Part shown: positions 1-6,692 of the stretch, piece after piece | How the letters are laid out: every line of letters starts with the position of its first letter | Numbering within the stretch: position 1 is the stretch's first letter | Assembly (NCBI GenBank): GCA_023132075.1 | Contig: JAGLYT010000090.1 | Span: 1 to 6,692 of the forward strand | DNA from: a bacterium | Lineage (GTDB): Bacteria > CBDUZB01 > JAGLHV01 | Reading direction: 5' to 3' | DNA: 6,692 nt | The notes under the pieces: generated by a model | Databases searched by the model: none | What the model saw: only the letters and a program-made list of their open reading frames with translations | What the model was told of the DNA's origin: nothing | Translations under genes and position numbers: made by a program

Positions 1-1733
1 TCTTTACGGTTCCCTTTTTTTTGCGGCAGCAAATGAAGAAAAGAATCCAACAATATACAAAGAAATATTCCTGGCGGGTTTTATCCGGAATAATGTTAGG
101 AGAGGGGAATATTCTTCCCGGAGAAATTTATCAGGATTTTATTGTCAGTGGAGTAGTGCATATTCTTGCGGTTTCCGGTCTTCATGTGGGATTGGTACTT
201 TTTATTTTTTTAGGGGTTTTTTCCCTGTTGGGGTTACCGAAAAAAAGCACTTATCTTTTAACAATTGTAATGATTTTTTTGTACGTCCAGATGACCGGTG
301 CCCGTCCTTCGGCAGTTAGAGCTTTTCTTATGGCTGCTCTGGGCTTAGGTGCGTATTTTTTTGGGCGTGATAGAAATTTGCATCACAGTCTTTATCTTTC
401 TGCTTTGATTATTCTTTTTGTTAATCCCCGTATCCTTTTTAGTATAGGTTTTCAGTTTTCCTATTTAGCAACTATCGGGATATTATATTTGTCGGGTTTA
501 ATTCGAAAGTTGCTGACTCCTTTACCCGTTTGGCTGCGCAATACGATATCTGTTTCTTTGGGCGCCCAGATTATGATATATCCTTTAATTGCTTATTATT
601 TTAATCAAATTTCATTGATAGCTCCTTTGGCTAATATTTTTGTGGTTCCTCTGGTGGGGATTATTGTTACCTTGGGATTTTCTACCTGTATTATTTCTTT
701 AGTAAGCAGTTTTTTTGCCGGCTTAATCGGTGGAGTAAATAGTTTATGTATACTTTTTTTAATAAAGGAAGCTGAATTTTTTGCTTCTTTGCCTTTGGCT
801 TCAGTTAAAGTAAGTACCCCTTCTATTTTATTTTTAGTTGTTTTTTATTCAATAATATTATGTTTAATAAATTCTAAAAACGTAAATGAAATTTTCAAAA
901 GATTCTCTTTTTTTAAATTCCGGTATTTTTTTCTTTTTGGGGTAATTATTGTGAGTTTAATATTTATTATTAAGTGTTCATTTTTTCGGTCTGCTGATTT
1001 AAAGATTGCTTTTTTATCACTTAGAAAAGGGAACAGCATATTTTTAGAATTCCCGGACGGTAAAAATATGCTTATAGGTGTGGGTGGAACATCCAAAGCA
1101 GCGGAAAGGGTTCTGATGCCATTTCTTTTAAATAAAAGGATAAAGAAAATAAATACTGTTGTGATTATGAGAGATGATCCTGTTCATACAAGAGGATTGG
1201 GTGTAATATTAAACAATTTTGAAATAAAGGAAATGGTTTTTAATAGTAAACTTGGCAGTTGGGACATACCTTTTAAAATTAGAAGAGTAAAAAGAGGAGA
1301 TTGGCTCAAAAAAGAAAAAGAACTTGCTTTTCAGGTTTTAAATCCTGAGTTTTTTAGAAACAACAGAAATGACAGTTTAGTATTACATTTGGCTTATAAA
1401 GATTTAAGTATTCTTTTTGCCGGTGATATAGGGAAAAGGGCACAAAAAAGGATAGTCAATAATTATGACTTAAAAGTTAAAATTCTTCAAATTCCTGATC
1501 AAAAAGGGGGGGGGATTTTAAGAAATTTTTTGTGGGAAATTTTCCCCGAATGTGCTATAATAACTTTTTCAGGAAAAGCGAAGACAAATTTTTTAAGGCA
1601 GCTGGAACAAATAAGTTTAGAAAAAAAAGAAACTTTAAAAATATATAGCACAAAAGAAATGGGTGCTTTGGAAATTACTACCAATGGAAAAACGTACGAA
1701 ATAAAGGGATATAGAGGTATAAAAGGACAATAA
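1..1733 (+). CDS. comEC: ComEC/Rec2-family DNA-uptake channel, 5' end cut by window
   Basis: Inner-membrane channel family that carries single-stranded DNA into the cytoplasm during natural transformation. The frame is open to the left edge, and the first visible residues already match the stretch before the family core, so the true start and the usual N-terminal OB-like region lie upstream; TTG at 21 and ATG at 33 are probably internal. Residues below are numbered from the TTG. The core signature HILAVSGLHVG is at 47-57 and TGARPSAVRAF at 92-102, followed by about eight hydrophobic segments to residue 317. Residues 327-570 resemble the metallo-beta-lactamase-like domain of long ComEC proteins (SLVLHL at 452-457, FAGDI at 466-470), but its metal motifs are degenerate: RxDxVH at 384-389 instead of HxHxDH, and DQ at 493-494 instead of HH. 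A nine-G run lies in this domain. The stop codon abuts the argB start. Family assignment is strong; an intact competence role is not shown, since many non-competent bacteria keep comEC. Confidence 0.9.
   Translation, partial: FTVPFFLRQQMKKRIQQYTKKYSWRVLSGIMLGEGNILPGEIYQDFIVSGVVHILAVSGLHVGLVLFIFLGVFSLLGLPKKSTYLLTIVMIFLYVQMTGARPSAVRAFLMAALGLGAYFFGRDRNLHHSLYLSALIILFVNPRILFSIGFQFSYLATIGILYLSGLIRKLLTPLPVWLRNTISVSLGAQIMIYPLIAYYFNQISLIAPLANIFVVPLVGIIVTLGFSTCIISLVSSFFAGLIGGVNSLCILFLIKEAEFFASLPLASVKVSTPSILFLVVFYSIILCLINSKNVNEIFKRFSFFKFRYFFLFGVIIVSLIFIIKCSFFRSADLKIAFLSLRKGNSIFLEFPDGKNMLIGVGGTSKAAERVLMPFLLNKRIKKINTVVIMRDDPVHTRGLGVILNNFEIKEMVFNSKLGSWDIPFKIRRVKRGDWLKKEKELAFQVLNPEFFRNNRNDSLVLHLAYKDLSILFAGDIGKRAQKRIVNNYDLKVKILQIPDQKGGGILRNFLWEIFPECAIITFSGKAKTNFLRQLEQISLEKKETLKIYSTKEMGALEITTNGKTYEIKGYRGIKGQ
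1506..1514 (+). repeat. Nine-G homopolymer (preceded by A5) inside comEC
   Basis: Bases 1501-1505 are A and 1506-1514 are nine G. It is read in frame as Lys-Gly-Gly-Gly, at the place where other ComEC proteins have the HHGS-type metal motif. Gain or loss of one G would shift the frame in the last 75 or so codons. It could be a slippage-prone tract or simply hard to sequence accurately; the frame is intact as given. Confidence 0.8.
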
Positions 1734-2516
1734 ATGGCAAAAAAGAGAGTTATTGTTATAAAATACGGCGGTGCTGTTTTAAAGAATGACGCTGAAAAGA
1801 AAGAGTTGATTAAGGATGTCATTTTTTTAACTAAAAATAATTTTTTCCCTGTACTGGTTCACGGCGGAGGTGTCCAGGTTACCGGAATGCTGGATGAATT
1901 GGGAATAAAATCCCGGTTTGTAAAAGGAATGAGGTATACAGATAAAAAGTCGCTGGAAATAGTAGAAATGGTTCTTTCCGCTAAAATAAATAAAAATTTA
2001 GTGGCGCTGATCAACGGGTTAAAAGGTAAAGCAGTTGGATTAAGCGGTAAAGACGGATGTATGGTTATTGCCGGAAAAGCGGGGGGAAATTTAGGATTGG
2101 TGGGGGAAGTAAAAAAAGTTGATACGGAATTATTGGAGCTTTTATTGAAAAATCGATTCATTCCCGTTATTTCTTCTATCGGAATGACTGGTGCGGGGGG
2201 AACATTAAATATTAATGCTGATATGATGGCACAGGCTATAGCTATAGCCTTGCAAGCCCAAAAGTTAATTTTTTTGACGGATGTGGAAGGGGTTATGTGT
2301 CAGGGAACGGTACTTAATAAAATAAAAGCCGATAATATTAGTAAATTGATAAAGAAAAAAGTGATTTTGGGGGGTATGATCCCTAAAGTTAAGGCAAGTA
2401 TCGGGGCAATAAAAAAAGGAGTAGGAGAATGTCGCATTGTTAATGCCCGCACTAAACATATTTTATCCTTGACGGTATTAAAGAATCAAAATAAAGGGAC
2501 AAAAATTACAAGATAA
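1734..2516 (+). CDS. argB: N-acetylglutamate kinase (ArgB)
   Basis: Cytoplasmic amino-acid-kinase-family enzyme that phosphorylates N-acetyl-L-glutamate with ATP, the second step of ornithine/arginine synthesis. It is 260 residues, matching the short E. coli-type enzyme. Visible motifs: KYGGA at 10-14 (phosphate-binding Lys10), VHGGG at 42-46, MRYTD at 66-70 (substrate Arg67), GLSGKDG at 102-108, NINAD at 159-163, LTDVEGV at 181-187 and GGMIPKV at 213-219 (Lys218). The start ATG directly follows the comEC TAA, with AAGGA at 1723-1727 six bases upstream, suggesting translational coupling. It ends in tandem TAA TAA. It lacks the N-terminal helix of arginine-inhibited enzymes, and the C-terminal arginine-site Glu appears replaced by Thr246, so feedback inhibition by arginine is unlikely (inference). 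The usual Pro after HGGG is Val47. Next to argD, as in many arginine operons, but argC, argJ and argF are not in view. Confidence 0.95.
   Translation: MAKKRVIVIKYGGAVLKNDAEKKELIKDVIFLTKNNFFPVLVHGGGVQVTGMLDELGIKSRFVKGMRYTDKKSLEIVEMVLSAKINKNLVALINGLKGKAVGLSGKDGCMVIAGKAGGNLGLVGEVKKVDTELLELLLKNRFIPVISSIGMTGAGGTLNINADMMAQAIAIALQAQKLIFLTDVEGVMCQGTVLNKIKADNISKLIKKKVILGGMIPKVKASIGAIKKGVGECRIVNARTKHILSLTVLKNQNKGTKITR
2233..2250. repeat. 18-bp perfect palindrome inside argB
   Basis: AGGCTATAGCTATAGCCT equals its own reverse complement. It lies in the codons for Gln-Ala-Ile-Ala-Ile-Ala-Leu of the conserved helix after NINAD, so coding of an alternating Ala-Ile run explains part of the symmetry. No function is evident. 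Confidence 0.85.
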
Positions 2517-2547
2517 TAAAAAGAAATTTCAGTAGGGGAAAAACTTT

Positions 2548-3765
2548 ATGTCATTAAAAAAAATAATTCAGCAGGATAAAAACTATGTGTTGCAGACTTA
2601 CAGTCGTAAGCCTCTTGTTTTGGTAAAGGGTAAGGGAATTTATGTCTGGGATATTGAAAATAACCGGTATTTTGATTTTTTTCCTGGTTGGGCGGTGAAT
2701 AATCTGGGACACTGTTATCCGGCAGTAGTGGATGCGATTAATAAACAGTCGAAAGATTTATTACATGTATCCAATAGTTATTATAATTTGCCGCAAACAG
2801 AGTTGGCTAAAATACTCTGTCATTTATCTTTTGCGGATAAAGTTTTTTTCTGTAATAGTGGTGCGGAAGCCAATGAATCCGCAATTAAATTGGCAAGGAA
2901 GTATGCGAAGAAGAATTCAGCGAGCAACAAATATGAGATAATTACTATGCTGGGCTCTTTTCACGGGCGGACGATGGCCGCTTTAAGTGCAACCGGACAG
3001 AAAAAATATCAACAAGGGTTTGAACCTCTTTTGAAAGGGTTTAAAAATGTTCCCTTTAATGATTTCAAAGCCTTGAAAAAAGCAATTTCCGAAAAAACCT
3101 GTGCGGTTATGTTAGAACTAATTCAGGGAGAAGGCGGGGTCAATAGTGTCAGTTTTGAATACTTAAAAAAAATACATAATCTTTGTAAGCAAAAAAAGAT
3201 TTTGTTAATCTTTGATGAGGTACAAACAGGAATAGGCAGGACGGGAAAAATGTTTGCTTATCAACATTTTGGAATCAAACCTGATATAATGACCTTGGCT
3301 AAAGCCCTGGGAGGCGGGGTTCCTATTGGGGCGATGCTTACTACTGATAAGGTAGCTTCTTCCTTTAAAGCAGGTGACCATGCTTCTACTTTTGGGGGTA
3401 ATCCGCTTGCCTGTGCAGCCGCAATAGCTGTTTTGAAGACAATAAAAGAAAAAAACATTTTAAAAAATACAATGGAAAAAGGAGATTATTTTTTTAAAAA
3501 ATTAGAAAAAATAAAAAAAGAATTTTCTTTTGTAAAAGATGTACGCGGAAAAGGTTTGATGCTGGCAATGGAATTAAATTTTGAAGGGGAAAAAATAGTC
3601 AAGGATTTTATTGCAGAGAAGGTGTTGATTAATTGTACTCAGGGGAATATCTTGAGATTTATGCCCCCTTTAACTATAAGCAAAAGAGAGATAGATGTCT
3701 TTTTAAAAACATTAAAAAATATTTTTAAACAATATGAAAAATTAGGAAAAAAAGAAAATAATTAA
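2548..3765 (+). CDS. argD: Acetylornithine aminotransferase (ArgD), PLP class III
   Basis: Pyridoxal-phosphate enzyme of the cytoplasm that interconverts N-acetylglutamate semialdehyde and N-acetylornithine, using glutamate as amino donor; ArgD proteins often also serve as N-succinyl-diaminopimelate aminotransferase in lysine synthesis. It is 405 residues, normal for the family. Motifs in order: SGAEANE at 104-110 (PLP phosphate binding), FHGRT at 138-142, [11 protein letters not shown] at 223-233 (Asp223 faces the PLP ring nitrogen), LAKALGGG at 250-257 with Schiff-base Lys252, STFGGNPL at 280-287, and LRFMPPL at 369-375 (Arg370, carboxylate binding). The start ATG has only a weak GGGG site (2535-2538, nine bases away), poorer than the sites of metK and ahcY. 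The gap to argB is 31 bases, and the stop overlaps the metK ribosome site. GABA or ornithine aminotransferase are close relatives; the argB neighbour and HGRT/DEVQTG pattern favour ArgD. Confidence 0.93.
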   Translation: MSLKKIIQQDKNYVLQTYSRKPLVLVKGKGIYVWDIENNRYFDFFPGWAVNNLGHCYPAVVDAINKQSKDLLHVSNSYYNLPQTELAKILCHLSFADKVFFCNSGAEANESAIKLARKYAKKNSASNKYEIITMLGSFHGRTMAALSATGQKKYQQGFEPLLKGFKNVPFNDFKALKKAISEKTCAVMLELIQGEGGVNSVSFEYLKKIHNLCKQKKILLIFDEVQTGIGRTGKMFAYQHFGIKPDIMTLAKALGGGVPIGAMLTTDKVASSFKAGDHASTFGGNPLACAAAIAVLKTIKEKNILKNTMEKGDYFFKKLEKIKKEFSFVKDVRGKGLMLAMELNFEGEKIVKDFIAEKVLINCTQGNILRFMPPLTISKREIDVFLKTLKNIFKQYEKLGKKENN

Positions 3766-3770
3766 GGAGG
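3764..3770 (+). promoter_or_regulatory. metK ribosome-binding site overlapping the argD stop
   Basis: AAGGAGG, a full-strength Shine-Dalgarno match, six bases before the metK ATG at 3777. Its first two bases are the last two of the argD TAA (3763-3765), so ribosomes ending argD sit on the metK site. This supports coupled translation and leaves no room for a SAM riboswitch between the genes. Confidence 0.85.
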
Positions 3771-3776
3771 ATAAAA

Positions 3777-4946
3777 ATGGCAAAAAAAGATTATTTATTT
3801 ACGTCCGAGTCTGTGACAGAAGGGCATCCGGATAAAATTTGTGATCAGATTTCAGATGCGGTTTTGGATGCAATTATCGGGCAGGACTCTAAAGGGCGGG
3901 TTGCTTGTGAAACTTTTATTACGGTAGGACTGGTGGTGGTAGGAGGGGAAATTACTACCAACAGTTATGTTGATATTCAAAAACTTGTGCGAGGACTTTT
4001 GAAAAATATAGGATATACAAATGCTAAATATGGGTTTAATTATGAAACCTGTGCTGTTCTTAATGGTATCGGAACTCAGTCACCGGATATTTCCCAGGGG
4101 GTAGATATAGGAGGGGCAGGTGACCAGGGTCTGATGATTGGTTATGCCTGTAAGGAAACCGAAGAACTTATGCCTTTACCTATTATGCTGGCACATCGAT
4201 TAACCAGAAAACTGGCACAAGTGAGGAAAGAGGAAATATTAAAATATTTAGGTCCCGATGGGAAATCACAAGTAACGGTGGAATATAAGGACGGAGTTCC
4301 TTATCGGGTGGATACTGTAGTAGTATCATCGCAACACACAGAAGAAATTCTTGATTCTACGGGAAAAAGGATAACTCAAAAAGCAGTAAATGAAATTATT
4401 GAAGCAGTGGTTAAACCAATTATTGAACAACGGTTTTTGGATAAAGAAACTAAATATTTTATAAATCCTACCGGAAAGTTTGTTGTTGGCGGTCCGCAAT
4501 CAGATACAGGAATGACCGGAAGGAAAATTATCGTAGATACTTACGGGGGAATGGCTCCGCATGGCGGAGGGGCTTTTTCCGGGAAGGATCCCACTAAAGT
4601 AGACCGTTCTGCTTCTTATATGGCCAGATATATTGCTAAGAATGTTGTAGCAGCGGGAATAGCGGATAAATGTAATGTTCAATTGGCTTATGCCATTGGT
4701 GTGGTCGATCCTGTTTCAGTTATGATTGATACTGAAGAAACAGCCAAAATACCTGAAAAAAAGATAGTGGAATTAGTCAAAGAAAATTTTTCGTTAACCC
4801 CACAAGGGATAATAAATGAACTTAATTTGCGTAGGCCTATTTATTTAAAAACAGCAGCTTACGGCCATTTTGGAAGAACAGAGGAAGAATTTAGCTGGGA
4901 AAAAACGGATAAAGCAGATGTTTTACGAAAAAAGGCAGGAATATAA
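3777..4946 (+). CDS. metK: S-adenosylmethionine synthetase (methionine adenosyltransferase)
   Basis: Makes S-adenosylmethionine from methionine and ATP, releasing phosphate and pyrophosphate; a cytoplasmic enzyme, typically tetrameric, and the entry step of the methyl cycle. At 389 residues it is full length for bacterial MetK. Motifs: [20 protein letters not shown] at 8-27 (His17 and Asp19 at the ATP/metal site), the loop [14 protein letters not shown] at 97-110, the signature GAGDQG at 113-118, DTGMTGRK at 243-250, the glycine-rich [16 protein letters not shown] at 263-278 (Lys270, Lys274), and YGHFGR at 362-367 near the C-terminus. All expected catalytic residues that I can place are present, so it should be active. 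It sits 11 bases after argD and 42 bases before ahcY, whose product removes the SAH left by SAM-dependent methylation. No SAM-sensing leader is visible; expression appears to depend on the operon promoter upstream. Confidence 0.97.
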   Translation: MAKKDYLFTSESVTEGHPDKICDQISDAVLDAIIGQDSKGRVACETFITVGLVVVGGEITTNSYVDIQKLVRGLLKNIGYTNAKYGFNYETCAVLNGIGTQSPDISQGVDIGGAGDQGLMIGYACKETEELMPLPIMLAHRLTRKLAQVRKEEILKYLGPDGKSQVTVEYKDGVPYRVDTVVVSSQHTEEILDSTGKRITQKAVNEIIEAVVKPIIEQRFLDKETKYFINPTGKFVVGGPQSDTGMTGRKIIVDTYGGMAPHGGGAFSGKDPTKVDRSASYMARYIAKNVVAAGIADKCNVQLAYAIGVVDPVSVMIDTEETAKIPEKKIVELVKENFSLTPQGIINELNLRRPIYLKTAAYGHFGRTEEEFSWEKTDKADVLRKKAGI

Positions 4947-4973
4947 AAATCAAAGAAAAAGGTTAAAAATTGA

Positions 4974-6245
<1,272 letters not shown>

Positions 6246-6246
6246 A

Positions 6247-6279
6247 AGACAGTTAAAAGACGGTTTAAAGACAGTTGAA
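6247..6279 (+). repeat. Three-unit 11-base tandem repeat just after ahcY
   Basis: The units are AGACAGTTAAA, AGACGGTTTAA and AGACAGTTGAA, head to tail with no spacer, beginning one base after the ahcY stop codon. The consensus is AGACAGTTTAA. The period is close to one DNA helical turn, so a repeated protein site is possible, but an expansion by slippage explains it equally well. Confidence 0.6.
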
Positions 6280-6291
6280 TTGCTTGCCTGT

Positions 6292-6310
6292 CCTCCAATC
6301 TTTAAGGAGG
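6292..6310 (+). repeat. Small CCTCC/GGAGG hairpin
   Basis: CCTCC (6292-6296) pairs with GGAGG (6306-6310) over a nine-base loop, with two possible G-T pairs outward. CTGTC at 6288-6292 can instead pair with GACAG at 6270-6274. No T-run follows, so it is not a standard terminator. The right arm is a perfect Shine-Dalgarno core held in the stem, but the nearest ATG (6327, 12 codons) is 16 bases away, too far for good use. Confidence 0.45.
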
Positions 6311-6378
6311 GTCTCGCCAGTCTGTTATGGTGGAGTTTAAATTAGTTAAATTGGAAAAAAGATAAGACAACAGATTTT

Positions 6379-6411
6379 TCCCCCTTTGAAGAAGGGGGTT
6401 AGGGGGATTTT
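6379..6411. repeat. C5/G5 hairpin with two alternative right arms; dispersed-repeat type
   Basis: CCCCCTT (6380-6386) pairs perfectly with AAGGGGG (6392-6398) around a five-base loop. A second GGGGG at 6402-6406 can compete: TCCCCC (6379-6384) with GGGGGA (6402-6407), followed by TTTT at 6408-6411. It resembles the C5-then-G5-twice intergenic repeats found in many copies in various environmental bacterial genomes (from memory, not searched). As the strongest hairpin near the operon end it may act as a weak terminator or RNA-stabilising end, though its T-run is short. Confidence 0.55.
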
Positions 6412-6490
6412 GATAAGAGAGAGTTAAAAAAATTTGGGCGAATAGTTTAAAAAGATAATCAACCATCGTTTATGACAATGAAGTAAGTAT

Positions 6491-6519
6491 TTGACTATTT
6501 GTGACAAAGTATTTATGAG
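6491..6519 (+). promoter_or_regulatory. Possible sigma70-type promoter
   Basis: TTGACT (6491-6496) is five of six to the -35 consensus. TATGAG (6514-6519) is four of six to the -10 consensus, at the ideal 17-base spacing. An alternative is TTGTGA (6499-6504) with TGTAAT (6521-6526) at 16 bases. AT-rich DNA gives such matches by chance. What raises interest is that no protein gene follows within the window, only a hairpin with a T-run about 100 bases on. Confidence 0.35.
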
Positions 6520-6562
6520 GTGTAATAAGGAAAATAAAGGCAAAACATATTTTTCACTAGAT

Positions 6563-6666
6563 GCATAATTTTACCCTATGGGCACGCAAAAACAAGCTAA
6601 AAATGGAAAGCTCGCTTTGCTCAGACAGTTCCATTTTTTTTAACGCTTGTTTCTGCTAAAATTTGC
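6563..6666. repeat. Nested 104-base imperfect inverted repeat
   Basis: Three paired arms nest in order. Outer: GCATAATTTTA (6563-6573) with TAAAATTTGC (6657-6666), one bulge. Middle: GCAAAAACAAGC (6586-6597) with GCTTGTTTCTGC (6645-6656), 11 of 12. Inner: AAAAATGGAA (6599-6608) with TTCCATTTTT (6629-6638), 10 of 10. Unpaired parts are 6574-6585 on the left (holding a CCCTATGGG mini-palindrome), 6598, 6639-6644 on the right, and a 20-base centre. Three arms in the same register are unlikely by chance. Function unknown. Confidence 0.65.
6599..6641. terminator. Possible bidirectional intrinsic terminator
   Basis: A 10-bp stem (AAAAATGGAA/TTCCATTTTT) encloses 20 bases. On the + strand the right arm runs into eight T (6634-6641); on the - strand the arm ends in five T. 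The stem has only two G-C pairs and a large loop (partly closed by AAAG/CTTT around a CTCG tetraloop, which would compete only weakly), so it would be a modest terminator. It could end a short + transcript from 6491-6519 or a leftward gene beyond the right edge. Confidence 0.5.
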
Positions 6667-6692
6667 TATATCGTTCGAAACATATTTCACCT

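Larger units (their letters stand above)
6543..6690. repeat. Imperfect direct repeats flanking the palindrome
   Basis: AAACATATTTTTCAC (6543-6557) and AAACATATTTCAC (6678-6690) differ only by two T in a run. They sit on either side of the 104-base inverted repeat, with 5 and 11 bases between. This could be a decayed target duplication of a small element, or the start of a second copy of a repeat unit continuing past the right edge. Confidence 0.5.
6246..6692. other. 447-base region without a convincing gene, rich in repeats and hairpins
   Basis: No reading frame here combines a start, a ribosome site and a recognisable product. The longest ATG frame is 32 codons (6561-6659), has no Shine-Dalgarno site and coincides with the inverted repeat. 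The region holds the tandem repeat, hairpins, possible promoter and palindrome listed separately. Bases 6412-6470 show nothing I can interpret. No tRNA, rRNA, tmRNA, SRP RNA or known riboswitch pattern was recognised. Confidence 0.75.

Noticed and set aside
1499-1822. 107-codon minus-strand frame across the comEC/argB junction, and a 100-codon one at 1859-2161
   Set aside because: Both lie opposite strongly conserved coding sequence, have no recognisable product or ribosome site, and follow from AT-rich codon use on the true strand.
6561-6659. 32-codon ATG frame on the + strand in the intergenic region
   Set aside because: No Shine-Dalgarno site, no recognisable product, and its bounds coincide with the inverted repeat arms, which explain it better.
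6563-6690. Integron attC site
   Set aside because: It is an imperfect palindrome of suitable length, but the expected RYYYAAC and GTTRRRY core boxes are not at its ends (GTTCGAA at 6673-6679 does not fit).
6667-6692. tRNA T-arm suggested by GTTCGAAAC at 6673-6681
   Set aside because: The flanking bases do not form the five-pair stem, and no acceptor or anticodon stem can be built.
6678-6692. AGGTGA followed by ATG on the minus strand at the right edge
   Set aside because: The frame ends after five codons, and the spacing is tight.
6246-6692. CRISPR array
   Set aside because: Repeats are too few, unequal and unevenly spaced, and no cas gene is present.

Overview
The window is AT-rich bacterial DNA carrying one tightly packed, rightward five-gene block (bases 1-6245), then 447 bases without a convincing gene (6246-6692). 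The genes are the C-terminal three quarters or so of a ComEC/Rec2-type DNA-uptake channel (5' end off the left edge), argB (N-acetylglutamate kinase), argD (acetylornithine aminotransferase), metK (S-adenosylmethionine synthetase) and a short-form ahcY (adenosylhomocysteinase). Gaps between genes are 0, 31, 11 and 42 bases and no promoter or terminator is visible between them, so they probably form one operon whose promoter lies upstream of the window.

The block joins three themes. ArgB and ArgD perform two consecutive steps of ornithine/arginine synthesis (N-acetylglutamate to N-acetylglutamyl phosphate, then, after the absent argC step, semialdehyde to N-acetylornithine). MetK and AhcY are two steps of the activated-methyl cycle: MetK makes SAM, methyltransferases turn it into SAH, and AhcY splits SAH into homocysteine and adenosine. 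ComEC has no obvious metabolic link. Its C-terminal metallo-beta-lactamase-like domain has lost nearly all expected metal ligands, so it looks like a channel with a dead nuclease-like domain.

The 3' intergenic region is the least explained part. From left to right it holds a three-unit 11-base tandem repeat touching the ahcY stop, a small CCTCC/GGAGG hairpin, a C5/G5 hairpin of a type that recurs in many environmental bacterial genomes, a possible sigma70-like promoter set among TGACAA/AGTATTT repeats, and a 104-base nested imperfect inverted repeat whose core looks like an intrinsic terminator on both strands. Near-identical direct repeats flank that palindrome. It could be a small RNA or leader, a bidirectional terminator, or a small MITE-like element. 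I see no clear new protein system here; this palindrome is the best candidate for something undescribed.

Organism: a bacterium, judging by strong Shine-Dalgarno sites, bacterial-type MetK and ComEC. The AT-rich, lysine-rich coding style, the short archaeal/Thermotoga-like AhcY and the C5/G5 intergenic repeat would fit an uncultured candidate-phylum lineage (Omnitrophota-like is my guess, low confidence). No marker in the window settles it.
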